Shown here in pieces: positions 1-6,834 of a DNA stretch of 11,429 nt. The position numbers were made by a program, and so were the translations under genes. The stretch comes from JAFGTP01 sp964472715 (GTDB taxonomy: Bacteria > Fidelibacterota > UBA2242 > JAFGTP01): NCBI GenBank assembly GCA_964472715.1, contig CAYYMT010000112.1, forward strand, positions 1 through 11,429. The letters are read 5' to 3'. Positions within the stretch are counted from its first letter, which is position 1; each line of letters opens with the position of its first letter. The notes under the pieces are model-generated. The model was not told where the DNA came from. It saw nothing but the letters and a program-made list of their open reading frames with translations, and made no database searches.

Positions 1-189
1 CAACCGGGTACCGGTAATGATTATGTTTTTACGGTCAGGAATTCTACTGTAGTAAAGAAGCCAGTTGAACGAATTACGACTAAAGGTGACCGCGTGGCAG
101 TATCGGGTTTGAAGCCCGGCGACACAATTGTTATCGAAGGCAAATCCAAGTTGCGCAATGGCGCCAAAGTCAACATCAGCAAACAATAA
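1..189 (+). CDS. RND efflux periplasmic adaptor (membrane fusion protein), C-terminal end only
   Basis: The reading frame is open from base 1 to a TAA at 187-189 and gives 62 residues; the start lies outside the window. The piece reads YVFTVRNSTVVKKPVERI, then a stretch ending in VSGLKPGDTIVIEGKSKLRNG. This is the usual membrane-proximal end of AcrA/HlyD-type adaptors, with its 'V.GL..GD.vv..g...l..G..V' pattern. Such proteins are lipid- or signal-anchored in the periplasm and link an RND pump to an outer-membrane channel. The pump gene begins 12 bases after the stop, and its ribosome binding site overlaps the stop codon, so the two are almost certainly cotranscribed. The family call rests on a short fragment plus context. 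The substrate cannot be told. Confidence 0.85.
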   Translation, partial: QPGTGNDYVFTVRNSTVVKKPVERITTKGDRVAVSGLKPGDTIVIEGKSKLRNGAKVNISKQ

Positions 190-201
190 GGAGCATAATT
201 C

Positions 202-3200
202 ATGAAATTACCACACATATCAGTTAAACGTCCGGTTGCCACAGCCATGCTCTTTTTGGCGATTTTGTTGTTTGGTATTGTTTCCATGTTTCAACTGCCT
301 CTGGATCTGCTGCCGGACCTGGAACTGCCGGTCTTGACCGTGATCACCTCTTATCCCGGGGCCTCGGCGGAAGAAGTGGAAAAGCAGGTAACTCAGCAAG
401 TTGAAAAATTCCTTTCAGGTACCGAAGACCTTAAAAATATTACTTCACAATCCAAGGAAAATGTTTCCTTTGTTCAAATGGAATTTGACTGGGGCGCGGA
501 TTTGGATAATGCCTCGAATAATGCCCGGGACTTGTTGGAAATGGCCAAAATGGAATTGCCCGATGATGCAAATAATCCGATTATCTATAAATTCAGTTCC
601 TCCAATGCACCGGTGATCATATACAATGTCAGCGCCCGGGAAAGTTATCTGGGATTGGAGAAAATTCTCGAAGATGAAATTTCGTCACCCATTCAAAAAA
701 TAGATGGCGTGGCAACGGTATTGTTTATTGGCACACCAAAGCGGGAAATCAAAGTCAATGTTGATCCGCAAAAGATGAAAGCCTATGGGTTGTCCGTTCA
801 GGGGATTGCCGCTGTGCTGGAAGCGGAAAATGTTTCCATCCCAGGCGGTAATATTAAATCCGAAAATAATGACATTTCCCTTCGCGTTCCCGGCGAACTT
901 GAAAATATCAAGGCGATTGAAAACTGCGCAATAGCCAGCCTGGCGGGAAAAACCGTCTATCTGAAAGATGTCGCCACAGTCAGCGACAGTTTCAAAGATA
1001 TTGATGTTTTTGCAACCTCCCGTTTTGGACGAGGTGTGGTGATGATGGTGCAGAAACAGTCCGGCGCCAATACTGTGGAAGTGGTCAATAACATTCGTGA
1101 AAAAGTGGCGGATCTGCAGGGCCGCTTGCCTGAGGATGTTCAAATCAAAGAACTGCTGGGAACGGATGAGATTGTAGTGGAAGCGATTCGCAACCTGGCC
1201 ATGACCATTTTTTGGGCGCTGCTTTTTGTTGTTCTGGTGGTATTTCTCTTTTTAAGGGACTGGCGCGGGAGTCTGATCGTATTTTTGACAATTCCCTTTT
1301 CCCTGATCGTTTCTTTTTCTCTGATGTACTCAATTGGCTGGACTATCAATATCTTTTCGCTGATCTCGCTGATCATTGCCCTTGGAATGGTGGTGGATGC
1401 CGCCATAGTAGTCTATGAAAATATTACCCAGCATGTGGAAAAAGGTGAAAAACCAAAACTGGCGGCGGTTTTTGGCACCAGTGAAATGGGAATGGCAATT
1501 TCTGCCTCCACAGCCACGACGATTTCTGTCTTTTTGCCAATGATCTTTCTGGGTGGTATTGCCGGGATTTTATTCCGGCAATTGGCAATCCTGATATCTG
1601 TAACATTACTGACGGCACTGTTTACTTCACTGACCTTAACGCCGATGGTATCATCAATACTGCTAAAACCGCTGGATAAGAGGAAAAAAGAACATGGTAA
1701 ATTATTTAAGTTTTTTGAGAAAATTTTTACAGCTGCGGAAAATGTTTACAAGCAGGCCCTGAACTGGTCTATCCGGCATAATTTGATAGTGATTCTCATT
1801 GTCCTCCTTTTGTTTGGGGGAACAGTTTATATGATCCGCTATGTTGAGACCGACTATCTTCCCAATTTTGACGCCGGTGATATCGTCGTGGTTTTTGAAA
1901 CGGAAGTGGGAACCAGCGCCGAAAAGACCAACCAGGTGGCGGAAAAAGTAAAAGAGATCATGACAGAGGAAATTCCGGAACGGGTTGACGGCTCATTGTT
2001 TTCCATTACCGGACAAACAGAGGAAGGATTGCTGACCTCAGTGGGATTCCAGGAAGGGAAAAATATCGCCAATATCATGACACATTTGGTGTTATGTAAT
2101 GAACGGGAACGGTCCGCCGAGGAAATTGCGGAAGCCATTCGCCCGCAGATTGAAAAAATCCCTGAAATTGCAAATTTTCATATTACCGCCGGCAGTGTTT
2201 ATTCTTCAGCCATTTTAGGCAGTGTGAAACCCATTGAAATCGAAGTGACCGGCAATGACCTTGATCAGCTCAATACTACAGCAGAAGAGTTGAGAAGAAA
2301 AATTGAAAAATTAAACCTCCTCACTGATTTACAAACAACTATAGATAAGGGAAAGCAGGAAGTTGTTTTTGATATTGACCGGGAAAGGGCGTCAAATCTG
2401 GGATTGAACGCGATGATGATCGCCACTCAGGTGCGTCAGGCCATTTATGGTACTGATGCCGGCAAATATTCCGATCAGGGTGAAGAATATGAAATTCGTG
2501 TTCGATATACGGAAAATTACCGCAGCAATATCGATGAATTACAAAATATTGTGCTGACTAATCTGGGGGGAGAGCAGGTGAAAATATCCCAGGTGGCTGA
2601 TCTGAAAATGGATACCAGCCCGCAATTGATCCGGCGTAAAAGTCAGCAACGGATTGTAAAGGTACAGGCTTCCTTGAATATTGGCACTTCGCTCAGTAAA
2701 GCCGCCGAAGAAGTGCAGAGAATACTGGACAATTATAGTGTTCCCCGGGGAGTTGATGTTAAATTGAAAGGACAGGTTTCCGAGCAGGGCCGTTCTTTCG
2801 GTGATTTGCGCCTGATTTTCGCCCTGGGAATACTACTGGTCTACATGGTTATGGCGGCCCAGTTCGAGTCCTTCAAAAATCCCTTTATTATCATGTTTGC
2901 GATTCCCTTGACAATCATTGGTATTGTTTGGGCATTTTTACTGACAGGCACCACTTTGAGCATTAATTCCTTTATCGGCGCCATCATGCTGATCGGGATT
3001 GTGGTGAACAATGGTATTGTTTTGGTGGATTATATGGATCTTCTGGTTGCCCGGGGATATGAATTCTATGATGCGGTGCTGGAAGGTGGCCGTTCACGAT
3101 TTCGCCCGGTGCTGATGACCTCACTGACCACGATTCTGGCAATGGTGCCAATGGCTACCAGTTCCGGCATGGGCAATGAAATGTTTGTACCCATTGGAAT

Positions 3201-3303
3201 AACGATGATCGGCGGCCTGCTGGTCTCCACCTTTATTACATTACTGTTTGTACCGTCGCTCTATGTGGTGTTCAACAGGAATAAAAATAAGGCTGAAAAT
3301 TGA
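202..3303 (+). CDS. RND family efflux transporter, inner-membrane pump subunit
   Basis: At 1033 aa this is the normal length for an AcrB/MdtB/SwrC-like RND pump, which expels drugs, detergents or lipophilic compounds using the proton-motive force. TM1 is at about residues 11-30, followed by the family signature LPLDLLPDLELPV. Two large periplasmic regions (about 35-330 and 555-860) alternate with membrane blocks (about 330-540 and 865-1025). TM4 reads GMVVDAAIVVYENI, with D399 followed by A400 where AcrB has Asp407-Asp408. TM10 reads GIVVNNGIVLVDY, with N936 at the AcrB Lys940 position. R968 in RFRPVLMTS matches AcrB Arg971. The start is set by AAGGAG at 188-193, 8 bases upstream. It sits between the adaptor gene and a small PII-like gene. 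The DA pair recalls CusA/CzcA metal pumps, but the rest looks more like HAE-type pumps from Firmicutes and Bacteroidota. The substrate is unknown. Confidence 0.95.
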   Translation: MKLPHISVKRPVATAMLFLAILLFGIVSMFQLPLDLLPDLELPVLTVITSYPGASAEEVEKQVTQQVEKFLSGTEDLKNITSQSKENVSFVQMEFDWGADLDNASNNARDLLEMAKMELPDDANNPIIYKFSSSNAPVIIYNVSARESYLGLEKILEDEISSPIQKIDGVATVLFIGTPKREIKVNVDPQKMKAYGLSVQGIAAVLEAENVSIPGGNIKSENNDISLRVPGELENIKAIENCAIASLAGKTVYLKDVATVSDSFKDIDVFATSRFGRGVVMMVQKQSGANTVEVVNNIREKVADLQGRLPEDVQIKELLGTDEIVVEAIRNLAMTIFWALLFVVLVVFLFLRDWRGSLIVFLTIPFSLIVSFSLMYSIGWTINIFSLISLIIALGMVVDAAIVVYENITQHVEKGEKPKLAAVFGTSEMGMAISASTATTISVFLPMIFLGGIAGILFRQLAILISVTLLTALFTSLTLTPMVSSILLKPLDKRKKEHGKLFKFFEKIFTAAENVYKQALNWSIRHNLIVILIVLLLFGGTVYMIRYVETDYLPNFDAGDIVVVFETEVGTSAEKTNQVAEKVKEIMTEEIPERVDGSLFSITGQTEEGLLTSVGFQEGKNIANIMTHLVLCNERERSAEEIAEAIRPQIEKIPEIANFHITAGSVYSSAILGSVKPIEIEVTGNDLDQLNTTAEELRRKIEKLNLLTDLQTTIDKGKQEVVFDIDRERASNLGLNAMMIATQVRQAIYGTDAGKYSDQGEEYEIRVRYTENYRSNIDELQNIVLTNLGGEQVKISQVADLKMDTSPQLIRRKSQQRIVKVQASLNIGTSLSKAAEEVQRILDNYSVPRGVDVKLKGQVSEQGRSFGDLRLIFALGILLVYMVMAAQFESFKNPFIIMFAIPLTIIGIVWAFLLTGTTLSINSFIGAIMLIGIVVNNGIVLVDYMDLLVARGYEFYDAVLEGGRSRFRPVLMTSLTTILAMVPMATSSGMGNEMFVPIGITMIGGLLVSTFITLLFVPSLYVVFNRNKNKAEN

Positions 3304-3342
3304 TGGCGGCTTGTGTTATCCGGCCGATAAAAGGAGTAAAAC

Positions 3343-3633
3343 ATGAAGATGATATATTGTACTTATAATGTAAGCGTGACCGATGAGATGCAAAAAATAT
3401 TGCAGGAACTGGAAATTGAGAACTACCAGATTTTTGAAAATATTCTGGCCAGGACCAGCGGTGCGGATCCCCGGCTGAATACGCCGGTCTGGCCGGGGAT
3501 GAACAACTCTGTTCTGATCCAGCGTCAGCAAACATCAGATTTGCAGGAGCGAATTCAGCAATATAACCAAACGACCAGGGATGACAGTGAAAAAATATTT
3601 TGTTATCATTGGGAAGTTGAACCGCTTAACTGA
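3343..3633 (+). CDS. small PII-like protein associated with RND efflux pump
   Basis: This 96-aa soluble protein has no signal peptide or membrane segment. Its start is fixed by AAGGAG at 3331-3336, 6 bases before the ATG; a second ATG two codons on is less well placed. It opens with a hydrophobic strand (MIYCTYNVSV), then a helix (DEMQKILQELEIENYQIF), then a loop ending in DPRLNTPVWPGMNNSVLI, then a second helix (residues about 66-78) and a final strand (KIFCYHWEVEP). The order beta-alpha-beta-beta-alpha-beta and the 'G..(P)..(G/N)T.VWPG.N' loop match small proteins annotated as P-II-like or nitrogen-regulator-like in Bacteroidota and related bacteria. Those are often encoded directly downstream of RND pumps. 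I recognise this from memory of the pattern, not from a search. A role in sensing a ligand or tuning the pump is inference. It lies 39 bases after the pump and is probably in the same transcript. Confidence 0.7.
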   Translation: MKMIYCTYNVSVTDEMQKILQELEIENYQIFENILARTSGADPRLNTPVWPGMNNSVLIQRQQTSDLQERIQQYNQTTRDDSEKIFCYHWEVEPLN

Positions 3634-3699
3634 TTAGAAAAAGATAAAAATGTAAAGAATACAGAAACAAAAGACTTTATTAATGGTAATAAAATGGTT

Positions 3700-3720
3700 A
3701 AGATTAATAGAATTGATCTT
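3700..3720 (+). terminator. possible weak terminator hairpin after the efflux cluster
   Basis: AAGATTAAT (3700-3708) can pair with ATTGATCTT (3712-3720) around an AGA loop. This gives nine pairs, one of them a G-U, and a short T run follows (CTTTTCC). The stem has only one G-C pair, so it would be weak. It lies 67 bases after the PII-like gene stop, where a terminator would be expected. Chance folding in AT-rich DNA is a real alternative. Confidence 0.3.
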
Positions 3721-3745
3721 TTCCAGGTAGTATAGTAGGAAGCCG

Positions 3746-3895
3746 ATGTTGGAAAAAATTTCCCCGTTTACAAGAAAAAAAATTGGCCGGCTGCAGGAAA
3801 ATGAAGTCGCTTTATGAGTTGGTATGCAAATTGTTAAAAGAAGACAACTGTTTGAAAATGCCATTGAGTTAAGAAAATCAAATGATCAAAAATGA
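3746..3895 (+). pseudogene. possible small-gene relic or interrupted short ORF
   Basis: An ATG at 3746 has AGGA at 3737-3740, five bases upstream. It opens a frame of 23 codons (MLEKISPFTRKKIGRLQENE...) ending in TGA at 3815-3817. The same frame then stays open for 25 more codons, through ATG 3824 and a helix-like stretch (KRRQLFENAIELRKS), to TGA at 3893-3895, which is followed at once by TAA. Read across the single TGA this would be about 50 residues, basic and helical. I do not recognise a family. The protein-like look of both halves suggests a decayed or interrupted small gene, but an open frame of this size can arise by chance in AT-rich DNA. Neighbouring genes use TGA as stop, so recoding of the whole genome is not indicated. 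Confidence 0.2.
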
Positions 3896-3904
3896 TAAGT
3901 TTAC

Positions 3905-3933
3905 TTGCAAATAAAAACCGATCCGGTTATATT
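3905..3933 (+). promoter_or_regulatory. predicted sigma70-type promoter of the V-type ATPase operon
   Basis: TTGCAA (3905-3910) and TATATT (3928-3933) are separated by exactly 17 bases. They match the TTGACA and TATAAT consensus at 4 and 5 of 6 positions. The expected start of transcription is near 3940, giving a leader of about 65 bases before the atpE ATG. This is the best pair in the spacer; a poorer one (TTGTGA 3950-3955, TATACC 3975-3980, 19-base gap) also exists. If the organism uses Bacteroidota-type promoters, the consensus differs and this call weakens. Confidence 0.5.
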
Positions 3934-3942
3934 ACCCGGTTA
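3916..3942 (+). repeat. CCGGTTA direct repeats with an AACCG inverted arm over the promoter
   Basis: CCGGTTA occurs at 3923-3929 and again at 3936-3942, 13 bases apart start to start. AACCG at 3916-3920 forms an inverted repeat with CGGTT at 3924-3928 (three-base gap). The elements flank and overlap the predicted -10 box, where a repressor site could lie. They stand out as G+C-rich words in an AT-rich spacer. No known regulator site is recognised. Confidence 0.35.
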
Positions 3943-3990
3943 ACATAAATTGTGAAAAAAGTAACAATGTTCCATATACCACAAAGCCCA

Positions 3991-3996
3991 AAGGAG
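3991..3996 (+). promoter_or_regulatory. ribosome binding site of atpE
   Basis: AAGGAG lies eight bases before the ATG at 4005, within an extended AAAGGAGAT. It fixes the atpE start and serves as the main entry point for ribosomes on the overlapping atpE-to-atpI run. Confidence 0.85.
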
Positions 3997-4004
3997 ATTT
4001 TTTA

Positions 4005-4598
4005 ATGGATGTAAAACTCGAAAAACTAATCGACAAAATTAAAACCGAGGGTATCGAGCAGGCGGAACAGGAAGCAGGGCAAATTCTTCAAAATGCCAAA
4101 AAGGAAGCAGACCAGATTGTTAAAGGCGCCAATAAAAAAGCCGACCAAATAATCGAAGATGCGAAAACTGAAACCGAAAAACTGCAAAACAGCGGGAAAT
4201 CAGCCCTGAAACAGGCTGAAAGAGATGCTGTGCTCGTAACCAAAGAAAGAATCACTGAAATTCTTAATAATGTCTTTAAAAAAGAGATCAGTGAAAATTT
4301 GAAACCCGATATTGTCGTGGAACTGATCAAAAAAATGGTGGAAAATTCCGGCGACGATCAAAAAATGAAAGCTCTGGTCAGCCAACAGGATGTTGATGAA
4401 TTGGAAAAACTGCTGGTATCCAAAGCACAAAAAGGACTGGCTGATACAGTGGAGATCAAAGTGGAGCGCGGGGTTTCAAAAGGATTCAGAATCGGCAAAA
4501 AAGGTGAAGATGTTTATTATGATTTCACCGATGAAAGCATTGCTGAATTCCTGCGTGAATTTTTAAATCCATCAATCAAAAAAATGTTAAGTGAATAA
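4005..4598 (+). CDS. atpE: V-type ATP synthase subunit E (peripheral stalk)
   Basis: AtpE (197 aa) is the outer-stalk subunit that holds the catalytic head still against the rotating core. Residues about 5-90 form one long amphipathic helix rich in Glu, Lys, Ala and Gln (for example EQAEQEAGQILQNAKKEADQ), typical of the coiled-coil half. Residues about 95-197 form the globular head-binding domain, with VEIKVERGVSKGFRIGKKGEDVYYD resembling the 'G...G..i...dg.v.vD.tde' pattern of bacterial AtpE C-termini. Length is normal for the family. It is first in the operon and its TAA shares one base with the next ATG (TAATG). No subunit G/H gene, the usual coiled-coil partner of E, is visible nearby, so E may pair with an unlinked or divergent partner. 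Confidence 0.9.
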   Translation: MDVKLEKLIDKIKTEGIEQAEQEAGQILQNAKKEADQIVKGANKKADQIIEDAKTETEKLQNSGKSALKQAERDAVLVTKERITEILNNVFKKEISENLKPDIVVELIKKMVENSGDDQKMKALVSQQDVDELEKLLVSKAQKGLADTVEIKVERGVSKGFRIGKKGEDVYYDFTDESIAEFLREFLNPSIKKMLSE

Positions 4599-5095
4599 TG
4601 GACAGATATTATTATATTGCCGCCCAGCTGCCGATGCTGCAATTTGACAGCGATATTGACTTCACCCAGGAGAAGTTATATTACGAAACGGAAAAATGGC
4701 TGGGAAGCAAGGATAGTCGAATTCTGGAAGAAACCGATATCAATAATACGGATATCAAATCTTCCGATCCCGGTATTACCGCACAATATAAAAAATTCGA
4801 AACAAAGTTGAGAAATGAACTGGTGGCCTGGCGCCAAGCCAAAAAAGAAGGTTATGAGCACAAAACCACACTGGTTCCCCTCAGTCTTCTCAAAGAAAAT
4901 AATCCCCTGGAAATTGAAAAAGAGCTACTCCAACTGCGCTGGAATTACCTGGAGGAATTGGGGCTGGAACATTACTTTGATTTGGAATTTTTGATCGTGT
5001 TCAATTATAAACTGCAGATACTGGGAAGATTGAAATCCTTTGATAAAGAAAAAGGTGTTGAAAATTTTAAACAATATACTGAAGTAGGCATATGA
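4598..5095 (+). CDS. DUF2764 family protein of V-type ATPase operon (candidate coupling subunit)
   Basis: This 165-aa soluble protein starts RYYYIAAQLPMLQFD. That start resembles the 'YYYLvasLP.L' opening of the DUF2764 family, found between atpE and atpA in Bacteroidota, spirochaete and chlamydial operons. It is helical and charged, with the motif LLQLRWNYLEELGLEHYFDLEFLIVFNYKLQIL in the second half (about 108-140). It has no membrane segment or signal. The N-terminal Tyr-rich strand recalls the start of subunit C (AC39/d), which caps the membrane ring and joins it to the central stalk. It is half the size of that subunit (about 330-350 aa). That it replaces subunit C is inference from position and from the lack of a C gene. 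It overlaps atpE by 1 base and atpA by 4 (ATGA), which implies translational coupling. Confidence 0.8.
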   Translation: MDRYYYIAAQLPMLQFDSDIDFTQEKLYYETEKWLGSKDSRILEETDINNTDIKSSDPGITAQYKKFETKLRNELVAWRQAKKEGYEHKTTLVPLSLLKENNPLEIEKELLQLRWNYLEELGLEHYFDLEFLIVFNYKLQILGRLKSFDKEKGVENFKQYTEVGI

Positions 5096-6834
5096 GTAAA
5101 AACACAGGAAAAATAACAGGAATTGCCGGTAACATGATTACTGTAAATGTCTCCGGTGACATTATACAGAATGAGATCGGCTATGCGATAACCGGCGATG
5201 AACGGTTAAAAGCAGAAGTAGTAAAAATTCAGGGTGACTCCGCTTTTATGCAGGTTTTTGAAAGCACCAAAGGCCTCAGCATCGGAAATACAGTAGAATT
5301 TTCCGGCGACATGCTTTCTGTAGAGTTAGGCCCGGGAATTCTGGGCATGGTTTATGACGGATTGCAGAACCCCTTGAATGAACTGGCGAAAGAGCATGGC
5401 TTTTTTCTAAAAAGAGGCGCGGTAATCGAACCTCTGAACAGAGAAAAGAACTGGACTTTTACCCCCACAGCCAAAACCGGTGACAAGGTCAGAGCCGCTG
5501 ACAAACTGGGGACGGTAAAAGAGGGTATTTTTGATCACCCCATCTTTGTACCCTTTCATTTCAGAGGTGACTATGAACTGACTGAAATCGTGGATGAAGG
5601 CGATTACAATGTGGAAAATGTCATTGCCAAGGTCAAAGATGAGCAAGGTGACATTCACGAGTTAAAAATGTATTTCAAATGGCCGGTGAAACTGTCAATT
5701 GATAATTACCGCGACAAGATGGTTCCCACTGAACCAATGGTAACGCAAACCAGAATTATCGATACATTTTTCCCGGTTGCCAAAGGCGGTACCTATTGTA
5801 TTCCGGGACCTTTCGGCGCGGGAAAAACCGTGCTGCAGCAGGTAACCAGTCGGTTTGCCCGCGTGGATATTGTGATCATTGCGGCTTGTGGTGAACGTGC
5901 CGGAGAGGTGGTGGAAACACTGCGTGAATTTCCGGAAATCACTGATCCGCGAACCGGCAAATCTTTAATGGAACGAACGATCATCATTTGTAATACCAGT
6001 TCAATGCCGGTGGCAGCCCGTGAGTCTTCGGTCTACACCGCTGTAACTCTGGGAGAATATTACCGACAGATGGGACTGGATGTCTTGATGCTGGCGGATT
6101 CCACGTCAAGATGGGCGCAGGCCATGCGTGAATTGTCCGGACGTCTGGAAGAAATTCCCGGTGAAGAAGCCTTTCCGGCTTACCTGGAATCCAGAATCGC
6201 GCAATTTTACGAGCGCGCCGGTCTGGTGGAACTCAATGATGGTGGCAGCGGCAGTTTAACAATTGGTGGTACAGTGAGTCCGGCCGGTGGTAACTTCGAA
6301 GAACCGGTGACTCAATCAACACTGAAAGTGGTGGGCGCATTTCACGGTCTATCCCGTGATCGCTCCAATGCCCGACGTTATCCCGCTCTGGACCCTCTTG
6401 ACAGCTGGTCAAAATACAATAGCTTTATCGAGGATGAAAAAATCGCTGATGCCCGTGAATTCCTCAAGCGAGGCAATGAAGTTCACCAGATGATGCAGGT
6501 GGTGGGCGAAGAGGGAACCTCTATCGATGATTTTATCGTGTATTTGAAATCGGAATTTCTGGACAATGTCTACCTGCAACAAAATTCTTTTGATGAAGTG
6601 GACGGCGCAAGTTCCCCGGAACGACAAAAATATGTATTTGACAAGATACTGAACATTCTGGATGCGGAATTTCAGTTCAAAGATAAACAGGACGCCCGTG
6701 ATTTCTTTAATTCACTGCGCTCCAAATTCATTGACATGAATTATATTGACATGGAAAATGATAAGTTTAAAGATCAGGAAGAAGACATTAATAAATTGAT
6801 TAAGGAAAAAGCGAAAAATGCAGAAAGTTTATAA
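5092..6834 (+). CDS. atpA: V-type ATP synthase subunit A (catalytic)
   Basis: AtpA (580 aa) is full length for the catalytic subunit, which binds and hydrolyses or makes ATP in the A3B3 head. Order along the chain: beta-barrel domain (about 1-70), the A-specific bulge region (about 110-190), nucleotide-binding domain, and C-terminal helical domain (about 430-580). Walker A is GPFGAGKT at 239-246 with K245. The catalytic Glu is E268 in ACGERAGEVVETL. Walker B is LDVLMLADSTSRWAQA with D336. The signature region YPALDPLDSWSKY follows. All key residues are present, so the enzyme should be active. The start ATG overlaps the DUF2764 stop by four bases and has no strong ribosome binding site of its own, so translation is probably coupled. 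The 3' end overlaps atpB by 17 bases. Confidence 0.97.
   Translation: MSKNTGKITGIAGNMITVNVSGDIIQNEIGYAITGDERLKAEVVKIQGDSAFMQVFESTKGLSIGNTVEFSGDMLSVELGPGILGMVYDGLQNPLNELAKEHGFFLKRGAVIEPLNREKNWTFTPTAKTGDKVRAADKLGTVKEGIFDHPIFVPFHFRGDYELTEIVDEGDYNVENVIAKVKDEQGDIHELKMYFKWPVKLSIDNYRDKMVPTEPMVTQTRIIDTFFPVAKGGTYCIPGPFGAGKTVLQQVTSRFARVDIVIIAACGERAGEVVETLREFPEITDPRTGKSLMERTIIICNTSSMPVAARESSVYTAVTLGEYYRQMGLDVLMLADSTSRWAQAMRELSGRLEEIPGEEAFPAYLESRIAQFYERAGLVELNDGGSGSLTIGGTVSPAGGNFEEPVTQSTLKVVGAFHGLSRDRSNARRYPALDPLDSWSKYNSFIEDEKIADAREFLKRGNEVHQMMQVVGEEGTSIDDFIVYLKSEFLDNVYLQQNSFDEVDGASSPERQKYVFDKILNILDAEFQFKDKQDARDFFNSLRSKFIDMNYIDMENDKFKDQEEDINKLIKEKAKNAESL

Larger units (their letters stand above)
3634..4004. 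other. 371-bp AT-rich intergenic region between the efflux cluster and the ATPase operon
   Basis: No convincing full-length gene is present on either strand. The region contains a weak AT-rich hairpin (3700-3720), a short plus-strand frame broken by one TGA (3746-3895), a promoter-like pair with repeats (3905-3942) and the atpE ribosome binding site (3991-3996). Base composition is clearly more AT-rich than the flanking genes. Confidence 0.8.

Noticed and set aside
685..1143. Minus-strand open frame of 152 codons inside the RND pump gene
   Set aside because: It lies fully antisense to a well-conserved gene. The His/Phe-rich product has no family resemblance and looks like a shadow of the coding strand.
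3815..3817. TGA as selenocysteine in the small spacer frame
   Set aside because: No Cys or redox motif surrounds it and no convincing SECIS-like stem-loop follows. The downstream part is short, and interruption or chance is simpler.
3634..3864. Minus-strand open frame of 76 codons in the intergenic region
   Set aside because: Its product is rich in Phe, Ile and Cys as expected from reversed A-rich DNA. It has no convincing ribosome binding site and no recognisable family.
3801..3872. Short plus-strand frame MKSLYELVCKLLKEDNCLKM
   Set aside because: 23 codons with no ribosome binding site, overlapping another short frame. No evidence favours it over chance.
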